A DNA stretch of 64,000 nt, from NCBI RefSeq assembly GCF_001434295.1, contig NZ_AZFA01000010.1:24409-88408 (forward strand), in the 5' to 3' direction. A model generated the notes under the pieces. The model was not told where the DNA came from, searched no databases, and worked only from the letters and a program-made list of their open reading frames with translations. Position numbers and translations under genes: made by a program. Source of the DNA: Companilactobacillus versmoldensis DSM 14857 = KCTC 3814 (GTDB taxonomy: Bacteria; Bacillota; Bacilli; Lactobacillales; Lactobacillaceae). Shown here one piece after another: positions 52,616 through 60,540 of the stretch (positions are counted from its first letter, which is position 1; every line of letters starts with the position of its first letter).

Positions 52616-53997
52616 GTCACATCAGTTTGATTATTACCACCAAAATCTTGAATGGCCACGAATTGTCCATTATCCAACTGCTTGACGGCTACTCCAGTAT
52701 CCGTCAAAGATTCGTCCAACATTATTGCATTATGATCTGGAGACTCTTTCCATAAGTTCAAGGCACTTTGGGCTACTTCATCAGTAGTAGAGCCATTTGT
52801 TACAACCAGATTTTCCGCCATACTGGTTCCGACATATCGTTGCAGATCTGGCTGAGTTTGAGCATTGAATTCATCATGATTTGCATCATCGATGTTTCCA
52901 CTAGCATTTACCTTGCTAGCCTCTGTATTAACACGAGCTTTTGAACCAGCTGATAAATTACTATCAATATTTAAAGCTTTAAGACCATTTTGCGTTCGGT
53001 ATTCATTTACCAACTTAATAATCTCATCGGCAACTGCTGATGTATCCACAGACGCTGCAGTTGTTTTTTTGGTATATGTAAAAGTAACTGTCGAACCCTT
53101 TTTAGAAACATTTACCGTTTTGGAATCTTTGTCAGCAGTATAACCATTGATTATTGGCGCATTAGCAACATAGTTTTTACCAACTTCCTGATCAGATACC
53201 ACTTTATCATTGGCTAACTTAGTGCCATCTTCACTTATAGCTTTAATTATAATGTCAGCTCTTCTTACTGCTGAATCAGTTGAATTGTTACCCTGATCTT
53301 CATCAGAATCTGTTGGTGTGTCTGTTGAAGCACCTTGGTTAGTGTCCTCTGAAGTATTGTCGGAACTATTACCATTTGACTCGGGTGTTTCGTTTTCGTA
53401 ATCAGGTCCATTCTTCGTATAAGTTTTGTCAGAAAATGCACTAGCTTTAGTCAAAGCAATATCGCTTGCTTTGACATACTCATGAGTCGATACACGATAA
53501 AAAGTTTCGCCATTTACAACGACCTTTATATCTGTGAACCAATCGGTAGAACTTCCAAGCATCCTAGTGGTTTCCAAATGACCGTCTGCAACCGGATCAA
53601 TATATAAATTAGTTTGACCATTAGTATGCAAAACACCGTTCGAAATATTTTGTTCAGATGTTTCATCTGCTAAATCCATTTGATTAGCATTGGCAAATTC
53701 ATTGGTACTAACTTGCAAGTAAGTTTCTCCGTCGATACCTTTGACTGCTTTACCTATCTTCCATGCAGTACCATTTGCAAGGCCTCTGTAAGCCATCTTG
53801 AAACCATCATCGGTAACACTATTGTAAAGTTGTACTGAACCATTTGCTGTAGCATCAGCAACTGCAACATTATTCACAGTTGAAGCATCAACAGATTTTT
53901 GATTCATTATGGCAGTAGTACTAAAAAAAGTTACAGCGGTTAATCCCACTGCCAATAATTTCTTTCTTGAAATTCCATGTTTCTTTTCAAGATCCAT
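52561..53997 (-). CDS. Surface CAP (SCP/PR1-like) protein with SLAP-like and MucBP-like repeats, truncated by a 5-bp repeat
   Basis: 478 residues from the ATG at 53997 after GGGGGGAGAAAAGAG. Signal: KKLLAVGLTAVTFFSTTA. Two SLAP-like repeats follow (VQLYNSVTDDGFKM...GETYLQVSTNEF; TNLYIDPVADGHLE...GETFYRVSTHEY), then an Asp/Asn/Thr-rich linker, a MucBP-like repeat (ADIIIKAISEDGTKLAND...VTFTYTKK), and the CAP domain (LVNEYRTQNGLKAL, MAENLVV, LWKESPDHNAIML). The frame ends with LLLINLA after a CAATT repeat; the real C-terminus appears to be in the next frame. Presumed cell-wall protein. Confidence 0.82.
   Translation of the reverse strand: MDLEKKHGISRKKLLAVGLTAVTFFSTTAIMNQKSVDASTVNNVAVADATANGSVQLYNSVTDDGFKMAYRGLANGTAWKIGKAVKGIDGETYLQVSTNEFANANQMDLADETSEQNISNGVLHTNGQTNLYIDPVADGHLETTRMLGSSTDWFTDIKVVVNGETFYRVSTHEYVKASDIALTKASAFSDKTYTKNGPDYENETPESNGNSSDNTSEDTNQGASTDTPTDSDEDQGNNSTDSAVRRADIIIKAISEDGTKLANDKVVSDQEVGKNYVANAPIINGYTADKDSKTVNVSKKGSTVTFTYTKKTTAASVDTSAVADEIIKLVNEYRTQNGLKALNIDSNLSAGSKARVNTEASKVNASGNIDDANHDEFNAQTQPDLQRYVGTSMAENLVVTNGSTTDEVAQSALNLWKESPDHNAIMLDESLTDTGVAVKQLDNGQFVAIQDFGGNNQTDVTWNSDQFNSIQLLLINLA
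52585..52603. repeat. (TTGAA)3 simple-sequence repeat inside the CAP gene
   Basis: Three perfect TTGAA units at 52585-52599 plus a partial fourth. On the coding strand CAATT CAATT CAATT. Five bases per unit, so gain or loss of a unit changes the frame. Confidence 0.9.
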
Positions 53998-54020
53998 CTC
54001 TTTTCTCCCCCCCATCACAG

Positions 54021-54233
54021 TCACTCCATCAAAGCTTTAACTATAAAGTAAATAACTGCTATTATGAAAATCCCCAATATGATATAGCCAATATTTGCAA
54101 GAATAAACTGTAATGCAAAAAGAATTGCACCAATTACGATTATGGTCAAAATACAGCCACATCCACAGCCGCCTTTGTCATCATCGACCCAGTTCATTTC
54201 TTGAAATACCCTTCCAGGTTCCCAGTGTCCCAT
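54021..54233 (-). CDS. Small cysteine-rich membrane protein
   Basis: 70 residues from the ATG at 54233, after GGAGGATTT. MGHWEPGRVFQEMNWVDDD, then a Cys cluster GGCGCGC (21-27) directly before two hydrophobic segments (about 28-45 and 48-66). I do not recognise the family. Only about 23 bp separate its stop from the CAP gene start, so the two form an operon. The cysteines next to the membrane could bind metal or be acylated, but this is speculation. Confidence 0.65.
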   Translation of the reverse strand: MGHWEPGRVFQEMNWVDDDKGGCGCGCILTIIVIGAILFALQFILANIGYIILGIFIIAVIYFIVKALME

Positions 54234-54651
54234 AAATCCTCCCCAAAACAATTTATGTCGCACAAATCAAATATGAAAAAAATATATTCTATGAACCATT
54301 CTTATCGTTTATCTAAGCGTGATACTCGATCAAAAGGTTTTTCGATTTCATGAAATTCACCCCTAGTGAATTTAAACATTAAAAATAATCACAAAACACA
54401 ATATAATTTATTTTATGCTAACAATTTAACAGTATACCATTTATATATTTATAAAATGAATATAATATAATAACTAATACAACATATTTATCGTTTTATA
54501 ACAAAGCCATCATTCTCAGATCATTAACAATTTTGATTCCAATTTAATCTATGCACAAAAAGCCCACCCAGTTTGAATCATCAAACATGAGTGGGCTTTG
54601 TTATTCTTTTTAACAAGTTATCGTAAAGAATCTAGAAATTTCTCATTTAAA
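54234..54651. other. Gene-free A/T-rich interval
   Basis: About 400 bp with no supportable ORF. It contains ATTTATATATTTAT at 54439-54452 (12 of 14 to the lipoprotein palindrome), about 205 bp before the small membrane-protein gene, and the terminator of lipoprotein copy 6 at its end of the interval. Probably the promoter region of the membrane-protein/CAP operon. Confidence 0.6.
54556..54602 (-). terminator. Terminator after lipoprotein copy 6
   Basis: AAAGCCCAC...GTTTGA-tgattc-type loop-AAACATGAGTGGGCTTT, with T5 on the minus strand. Confidence 0.8.
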
Positions 54652-55653
54652 TTATCTAGCATCGTAAAACCTGTCAGCAATCGTTTGAACTGACTGCTTT
54701 TGTTCATCGGTAGCATAATATTTTGAAACTAAGTTGCTCAATGAAAGCGTTGCTTCTTTCATCTTGGCATCAGGTACAGTTTCTGCGCTACTGAGATCCA
54801 ATTGCCAATAATGGACTGTGTCACCTTCAATATTGAATTGGACATCCGATGCACTGCTTGAACCTACTGCAATAGAATATTTGCCATCGGATTCAGTAAA
54901 ATGCACATCAGTGTTCGGATCTGAAATATCAAAATCTGGTTTTACTTGTTGATATATCAAAACAGCTTGAATCTTAGGATCACTGACCGACTCAGTTGAC
55001 TGCTTGCTTGATGAATCGTTAGCAGTCGAACTATTATTGTCAGTTGATTGGTTGGGTGACTTTTCACTACTCGATTGATTTGAGGCGGAATAACTCTTCC
55101 CATCAGCGATATCATCAAAATTTTCTTTGAGATCACTATTCTCAGTCTCTTTCAAATCAGGCATGCCACCGTTGCTTTGGTCAACTAAAACAACTGGATT
55201 GCCTTTGTGGAAAGCAAAAAAGTAGGTGATATGTTGATTGTTGCCTTCATAGTTATAAATAGCGACGATGTTGTACCGGTACTTGCCGTTGCCAAAATGA
55301 CTCCAGCCGATAGATTGTTTCGTTCCTTCCACTTTGACTTTAGATAGATCAGAAGGATAAGTCATTCCATCTGAAGTCTTCAAATCAGTCTTACCATCAT
55401 ACTTTTGATAAGACTGGTTCATCTGACTTTGCCAATCCTTCATGTAACTTTCCAGATCGGTATCTTTTTTTGCATTCCAATTTGGCATAGTGTGTTTCTC
55501 AGTATCTTTTTTCTCAGTAGCCTTTTTCTCGGTAGTATTTTGAGAGCTGGCGGCACTTTTTTGACTGCTGGAATTTCCCTGACTACTGCATCCAGTTAGT
55601 ATCAAAAATGAAAGTCCCAAAGCTGTAGCAAGTTGCATCCTCTTGATTTTCAT
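54652..55653 (-). CDS. DUF4767 two-domain lipoprotein, copy 6
   Basis: 333 residues. Lipobox LTGC near 19-22, Ser/Lys/Thr linker, DUF4767 domain (NWNAKKDTDLESYMKDW, KYDGKTDLKTS, YPSDLSKVKVEGTKQSIGW, HITYFFAFHKGNPVVLVDQ), a Ser/Asn linker, then DPKIQAVLIYQQV and an ending SLSNLVSKYYATDEQKQSVQ. Closest to copy 7 at 58420-59412, so these two flank the second sirtuin cassette. GGGGGAAATATATTT precedes the ATG. TTGAAT-17-TAAACT promoter upstream. Confidence 0.87.
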   Translation of the reverse strand: MKIKRMQLATALGLSFLILTGCSSQGNSSSQKSAASSQNTTEKKATEKKDTEKHTMPNWNAKKDTDLESYMKDWQSQMNQSYQKYDGKTDLKTSDGMTYPSDLSKVKVEGTKQSIGWSHFGNGKYRYNIVAIYNYEGNNQHITYFFAFHKGNPVVLVDQSNGGMPDLKETENSDLKENFDDIADGKSYSASNQSSSEKSPNQSTDNNSSTANDSSSKQSTESVSDPKIQAVLIYQQVKPDFDISDPNTDVHFTESDGKYSIAVGSSSASDVQFNIEGDTVHYWQLDLSSAETVPDAKMKEATLSLSNLVSKYYATDEQKQSVQTIADRFYDAR

Positions 55654-55967
55654 AAATATATTTCCCCCATAACTTATTTTCCCTCAAACTAAGTTAAAGT
55701 TTATTCTTGAATATTTAGCAATTCAATCACCAATCGCAGCCCAGGCAATAAACCTTCATATATGCTGGAAATGCAAGCTAAATCTTCTCGAAGGCAATTC
55801 ATATTCATGATTGAATCTTTTCAAATCAAAATAGCAATTTGAATAATATAGTCTAGAATTCTATTGAAATAGTTCCCACGATATAAACAATTTACTTATT
55901 TATTCATTTCTGCTACGACATCATCAAGTGCTTGAGCAATATCTCCTTTGATAGCCTGTCCTTTATC

Positions 55968-56870
55968 TTAGATTCCTTCAGGTAAAAATTGATAGTCGCG
56001 ATTGATCATGACATCGTATGCTCCATCAAGGCTGGCTGTTAAAGCCCAAAATGGTTCTTGAATAAACATTGGAGTTATTCTGCCAACGCCTAATTCGATG
56101 AATAATAATTTATCGTCATGCAAATGAGCTAAAATGTCGTCCGAAACTTTTTTATATTCTTGTTGATATCTTTTCCCTTCTAAGAAGTTTCCAAATCCTC
56201 TATTCCATGGAAAAGCCTCTGCACCACATGTGGGACATTTTGGGATAAGCTCTGTTGGGACCTTAGTTCCATCACCCATGGCCTTGACCATTTCTTCAAC
56301 TGGTTTGACAGCGTCCCAAACTTCATCATTGCACTGATTGGAACACTGGAAGAATCGTTGATCACCTTGAATCTGGGAAACTCTTTCTTCTGGAAAAGCT
56401 TTGACTGTCTGAGTATCTTGATTAGTCGTCAAAACATAATAATCTTTACCCTTTAGAATCTTCTGTAGATCCAAGTATGGTTTTTGAATAGGAGCGTGTT
56501 GGGTCGTGTAAAGAAAAGTGGCTAAATAACCCCAAAACTCTTCACGCGTTGAAAATGGATAGGACCATCCGGCTGCGGCCCCGTCAAAACCATATTTATC
56601 CGCAAATTTACCAAATAATTTTCTAAAAGAGTCATTATCTTTGTAGTAAAAGTCTCCACCACCAGCGGCGGATAATCCGGAACCACCACCAATGACGATG
56701 TGATCGGCTTCCTTGATTTTTTCAGCCAAAATTTTAATTTGTTCTTTATATGGCAAAGCAGGTTTTTCGGTCAATTTGATAGGGGTTTTGCCACTTGCAT
56801 AAACGTTGTAATACTGCGAATAATTCATTTGTGTTTTCATTACTAATTGTTCGTAAAATGTTGAGTCCAT
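55968..56870 (-). CDS. SirTM-like sirtuin, cassette 2, truncated by a nonsense codon
   Basis: 300 residues as read. Same motif set as cassette 1: GGSGLSAAGGGDFYY, TTNQDTQ, IQGDQRFFQC with Gln for the catalytic His, and the four zinc cysteines (CSNQC, CPTCGAE). The frame stops at TAA (55968-55970) after DYQFLPEGI, where cassette 1 has IEDKGQAIKADI. The same frame continues past the stop as DKGQAIKGDIAQALDDVVAEMNK and ends at 55896. So a single change (GAA to TAA) removes about 25 residues of the C-terminal helix, likely outside the active site. It starts three bases after the partner gene. Confidence 0.82.
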   Translation of the reverse strand: MDSTFYEQLVMKTQMNYSQYYNVYASGKTPIKLTEKPALPYKEQIKILAEKIKEADHIVIGGGSGLSAAGGGDFYYKDNDSFRKLFGKFADKYGFDGAAAGWSYPFSTREEFWGYLATFLYTTQHAPIQKPYLDLQKILKGKDYYVLTTNQDTQTVKAFPEERVSQIQGDQRFFQCSNQCNDEVWDAVKPVEEMVKAMGDGTKVPTELIPKCPTCGAEAFPWNRGFGNFLEGKRYQQEYKKVSDDILAHLHDDKLLFIELGVGRITPMFIQEPFWALTASLDGAYDVMINRDYQFLPEGI

Positions 56871-56873
56871 TTT

Positions 56874-57557
56874 TTAATCCTCTTTCAATAAGTTATTCAT
56901 TGTCTGATTGATATCACCAGCTAGTGCAACCGATCGATCACTTATTTCCGGTGCTACCTTAATTTCATTTTGTAAATTCAAAGTGATATATGACCACTTA
57001 GGATGACTAGAAACCAACCGCATCATCGGTTCCTTGATCATTTTGTTATGTGAACCAATACCAAATTCTATTTGTACTAATTTCTCATTTTTATTGTTGC
57101 TAACAAAGTTCTGAAAAGATTGTTGTTGTTGATTCCACGTCTCATCTCTCATATTGGTTCCATCTAGATTACCTTCGACTTCCCAGATACGTTTAGGATC
57201 AAAACCGTTCAACTGAAAATGCGTATCGGCATTAGAAGTAACCACAAAATAATCTTTATCGGTGACCAGTTTCTTAATGTCCTTAAAAATGGGAGTTGGA
57301 TGATAATCATCAATCAAGTATTTATGAACTTTTTTCATAAAAATGTCATGATCCGTCTGAGGCATTTCGGCATAGACGCCCTGAACCACATTACTGATTC
57401 CATAAAGTGACTTAAATTCATTAAAGTAATTTCGAAAATTCAAGTCATCGGCAAAAATGTTATAACCTTCAGTGATCGACAATCCATTACTAGCTGTAAT
57501 CAGAATTCCATCACTATCGGAAATTAATTCTTGAGCTTTTTTTATTTCTGAATCCAT
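56874..57557 (-). CDS. Small zinc-free sirtuin-fold partner protein, cassette 2
   Basis: 227 residues from the ATG at 57557, after GGAGGAGAA. The motifs match cassette 1: ASNGLSITEGYNIF, TSNADTHFQLNGFDPKRIWEVEGN (Glu-Gly at the catalytic position, His missing), and a C-terminal EISDRSVALAGDINQTM. No cysteine pairs for zinc. It shares gene order and near-contiguous spacing (a three-base gap) with the SirTM-like gene, the same as cassette 1, which supports a conserved two-protein unit. Confidence 0.78.
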   Translation of the reverse strand: MDSEIKKAQELISDSDGILITASNGLSITEGYNIFADDLNFRNYFNEFKSLYGISNVVQGVYAEMPQTDHDIFMKKVHKYLIDDYHPTPIFKDIKKLVTDKDYFVVTSNADTHFQLNGFDPKRIWEVEGNLDGTNMRDETWNQQQQSFQNFVSNNKNEKLVQIEFGIGSHNKMIKEPMMRLVSSHPKWSYITLNLQNEIKVAPEISDRSVALAGDINQTMNNLLKED

Positions 57558-57583
57558 TTCTCCTCCTAAAATCATTTACACAG

Positions 57584-57599
57584 TGTATAATAAAATACA
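57584..57599. promoter_or_regulatory. TGTAT/ATACA inverted repeat before sirtuin cassette 2
   Basis: TGTATAATAAAATACA, 27 bp before the partner-gene start, matching in position the TTGTA/TACAA repeat of cassette 1. Confidence 0.48.
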
Positions 57600-57712
57600 A
57601 TATGTAAGGAATTGTTCTTAATGTATAGGATTTTCAAAATAAAGTTAAGCACAGTTTTAGCTTTTTCCCACTTTTATGAACAGTTTTCGAATTTTGTTAA
57701 GGAGTTAGATAA

Positions 57713-58300
57713 ATGAATAACCGTAAAACAGACCGTAGAACAATTTATACCATTAATGTTATTAAAGAAGCTTTTTTAGAATTGATTGCCGAAAAACCAT
57801 ACTCAGATATAAAAATTGCCCAAATTTGCCGAAAAGCAGCAATCACTCGGACAACCTTTTATTTACATTTTGATAATATGACCGACATATTGAACGCAGT
57901 ATTAGATGACGCATTGCTTTTTACAAACACTCAAGCTGATCTTTCAACGACGGATAAAGAAACAATTTCCAATCCACTCAAAGAAAGCGAGTCGTTATTA
58001 CCAGATTGTCAAAAAGTAGCCGATTCTCCCAAATACCGAAAACTTTTAATGGATCCTAGCTTAAGCGATTATATTATCGGTCGAATAATCACCCATGAAA
58101 AACCAACAATCATTCCCGAAGTCCAAGCACGAACTGGCCTTAGCGAAGCGGATGCTGAAGCAATCTTTGCATATTCGATTCATGGATCATTTGCAATTAA
58201 TAAAAAGCATCATTTTATTAAAAACCAGGCTTGGTATCATGATCTGCAATTGCTCAACAAATTCATAAGTGCCGGATATGACAAATTTAAAAAAGCATAG
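57713..58300 (+). CDS. TetR-family regulator, cassette 2
   Basis: 195 residues; start MNNRKTDRRTIYTINVIKEA, with AAGGAG before the ATG. The helix-turn-helix IKIAQICRKAAITRTTFYLHFDNM is about as in cassette 1, as is the C-terminal segment (SPKYRKLLMDPSLSDYIIGR; GSFAINKKHHFIKN). Divergent from the sirtuin pair and presumed to repress it. The intact frame here is the reference that shows the cassette 1 TetR start to be damaged. Confidence 0.86.
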   Translation: MNNRKTDRRTIYTINVIKEAFLELIAEKPYSDIKIAQICRKAAITRTTFYLHFDNMTDILNAVLDDALLFTNTQADLSTTDKETISNPLKESESLLPDCQKVADSPKYRKLLMDPSLSDYIIGRIITHEKPTIIPEVQARTGLSEADAEAIFAYSIHGSFAINKKHHFIKNQAWYHDLQLLNKFISAGYDKFKKA

Positions 58301-58332
58301 AAAAAGAGACCCTCAAGGAGGATCTCTTACAC
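58301..58332 (+). terminator. Terminator after the cassette 2 TetR gene
   Basis: AAGAGACCCTC-aa-GGAGGATCTCTT stem. Confidence 0.7.
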
Positions 58333-58419
58333 CTTAGATAAAAATTTTAAATCAATATTAGATGATTTAAAGTTTTTTATCTATTCTTATTTATCTGTTT
58401 GTTTATATTTGCCAAAATC

Positions 58420-59412
58420 TTACATCATATCTTGCAAGTCATCTGCGGTCTTTTGAACAACTTGTTTCTGCTCATCTGTTGAATAATACTTTGAAATCAA
58501 GCTTCTTAAAGAAACCGTGGACTTTTCCATAGTCTCGTCTGCAGTAACATCTGAACTGTCCGGATCTAATTGCTGGTAATGTACGGCATCACCTTGGATT
58601 GAATATTGAACATCTGATTCAGCAGAGCCTCCGCCGATTGAATATTTACCAGGAGCATATGGATTGTAACGCATAACCCAATCAGAATCTGGTTTTTCTG
58701 GATCATACCATGAATTTGCTTGCTCATAGACCAAAACACCAATGATCTTAGGATCACTGACAGAATCAGTTGACTTGCTATTAGACGAATCACCCTTTGA
58801 CGAACTGCCATTGCTGCTTTGACTGTCAGAAGCATTATCAGTATCAGAGGCATCTGGAGTTGAATAACTCTTTCCATCAGCAATATCCTCAAACTCAGAT
58901 TTCACATCATTATTCTCAGTCTCTTTCAAATCAGGCGTCCCGCCACTACTTTGATCGACTAAAGCAATCGTCTTTTTATTGTGAAAAGCGAAGAAGTACG
59001 TAATGTGGTCATTGTTGCCATCGTAATTATAAATTGAAACGACGTTGTACTTATACTTGTCCGTTCCATTCTTGCTCCAACCGATGGATTGTTTACTACC
59101 GTTCACTTTGACTTTGGAAAGATCAGACGGATAAGACATCCCCGCCGAAGTCTTCAACGCATTTGTGCCATCGTATTTTTTGTACGATTGGTTCATCTTA
59201 CCTTGCCAATCCTCCATAAAGTTCTCAAGATAATTATTTTTTCTGACACTCCACATGACGGTAGATCTTTTCTGTGTTGATTGCTTCTTGGTAGTCTTTT
59301 GAGAAGTCGAGGCACTGTTTTGACTACTAGAACTAGTTTGACTACTACATCCAGCCAGTGCAAAAAGTGATACACCTACAACTGCAGCAAGTCGAACACC
59401 CTTGATTTTCAT
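58420..59412 (-). CDS. DUF4767 two-domain lipoprotein, copy 7
   Basis: 330 residues. Lipobox LAGC near 19-22, a Ser/Thr/Gln linker, DUF4767 domain (MWSVRKNNYLENFMEDW, KYDGTNALKTS, YPSDLSKVKVNGSKQSIGW, HITYFFAFHNKKTIALVDQ), a Ser/Asp linker, then DPKIIGVLVYEQ and SLRSLISKYYSTDEQKQVVQKTADDLQ at the end. GGGGATGGC precedes the ATG. Its upstream palindrome is identical to the one of copy 1. Confidence 0.87.
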   Translation of the reverse strand: MKIKGVRLAAVVGVSLFALAGCSSQTSSSSQNSASTSQKTTKKQSTQKRSTVMWSVRKNNYLENFMEDWQGKMNQSYKKYDGTNALKTSAGMSYPSDLSKVKVNGSKQSIGWSKNGTDKYKYNVVSIYNYDGNNDHITYFFAFHNKKTIALVDQSSGGTPDLKETENNDVKSEFEDIADGKSYSTPDASDTDNASDSQSSNGSSSKGDSSNSKSTDSVSDPKIIGVLVYEQANSWYDPEKPDSDWVMRYNPYAPGKYSIGGGSAESDVQYSIQGDAVHYQQLDPDSSDVTADETMEKSTVSLRSLISKYYSTDEQKQVVQKTADDLQDMM

Positions 59413-59459
59413 AAATATGCCATCCCCTATAATTTTTTCATGAATTATAGGTTAAGTTT

Positions 59460-59504
59460 AAGCTTGAAACTTTAGTAATTCAATTAATTTATAAATATAT
59501 TTAT
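59460..59504 (-). promoter_or_regulatory. Promoter and 14-bp palindrome, lipoprotein copy 7
   Basis: Minus strand: ATAAATATATTTAT (59491-59504, perfect), TTGAAT, 17 bases, TAAACT. Confidence 0.62.
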
Positions 59505-59554
59505 TTTTAATGGGAACATACTAGTAATTTCAACTGCTTATTCATAGAACTTAA

Positions 59555-60169
59555 CTAATGACCGTTTTTATATGCATATCCTGTTCTTTGATGATAGTTT
59601 TGATAATTGCCGGAAGAAGAATTATTACTTGGATCATTTTTGTACAGATGATGTGTCCTTTGATGGTAATCTTGATAACCATTATTTGAATAATAACGGC
59701 TCGGATTATTTGTATATGGATAATTAGTTCTTTGATGATAATCTTGATAACCACTATCGTTACTACCTTGATTAGAAGAGTTATTCAGTGCTTGATTTGA
59801 ATTATTGTCAGATTGACTTTCAGTATTTGTTGTAGTCTCCACAGGAGTTTGATTTGAAGTTTCTTTATTTATATCAGTACTATTATCGTTGTTATTGGCC
59901 CCTTCATTATTTTGTTTTTCTTCAGAACCATCTGCATTCGATTTAGATTCTTTATCATTTGTTGCGTTTTTTTCATTTTTATTCTGATTATCATTAGTGG
60001 CTTTTTTATTTTTCAAATTAGATTTGTTTACTTCATTTTTCTTTTTACTTTTAACTTTCGTTGTAGTTTTATCAGCGTTATCCTCAGATGAATTTTGAGG
60101 ATTATTGCATGCAGTTAATTCGAATAGAAGCATGCCACTTACTAAAAGTAATAAAATTTTTTTGATCAT
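59555..60169 (-). CDS. Lipoprotein with Asn/Lys/Ser-rich stalk and three C-terminal YQ(D/N)YHQRT repeats
   Basis: 204 residues from the ATG at 60169, after AAGGAG. Signal MIKKILLLLVSGMLLFELTAC with the lipobox LTAC, then about 110 residues dominated by Asn, Lys, Asp, Ser and Thr with no predicted fold, then three copies of a 14-20 residue unit at the end: YQDYHQRTNYPYTNN, YQDYHQRTHHLYKND, YQNYHQRTGYAYKNG. Not a DUF4767 protein. Such a stalk would project a short aromatic, His/Arg-rich tip from the membrane. I know no family for it. Confidence 0.72.
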   Translation of the reverse strand: MIKKILLLLVSGMLLFELTACNNPQNSSEDNADKTTTKVKSKKKNEVNKSNLKNKKATNDNQNKNEKNATNDKESKSNADGSEEKQNNEGANNNDNSTDINKETSNQTPVETTTNTESQSDNNSNQALNNSSNQGSNDSGYQDYHQRTNYPYTNNPSRYYSNNGYQDYHQRTHHLYKNDPSNNSSSGNYQNYHQRTGYAYKNGH

Positions 60170-60540
60170 ATTTATGTTTCTCCTTTTATTTGGGCGGGAA
60201 ATTGGATACATTTATCCTAAAATTAACCTTTTCAAATGCTTAAAATGATTGTCTCCTTAACAGAATGTTATTCAATTATAATTTTCTTTTAAAGGTATAG
60301 TCCATTCAAATTTGATATATAACTATATTTAAAGACTTTGAAAATAATACTCTTTTATTAATGAAAACTTCTTCGCTAATGTGCGACTTTAATTTTGGGC
60401 CTAAATTTTCTAGTATTGCCGAAAGCCAATACTAGTATTTTTGTCTTCTTTCAAACATAGAAAAAGACTTCATAGTCCATTTTTATAATTTAAGCGACCA
60501 AACCAAATTGTACAAAGGAGAGTCTGTGATATCCCAATTA
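60170..60540. other. Gene-free interval before the transposase remnant
   Basis: A/T-rich, no convincing ORF. Contains a hairpin CTAGTATTG-ccgaaag-CCAATACTAG at about 60410-60435 and, just before it, the sequence ATTTTGGGCCTAAATTTTCTAG (60392-60412 region), of which 18 of 22 bases recur at 63979-64000. Confidence 0.5.

Noticed and set aside
59555..59754. Second ORF in the repeat end of the stalked lipoprotein gene
   Set aside because: An alternative frame of the repeat units, Ile/Lys only, not coding-like.
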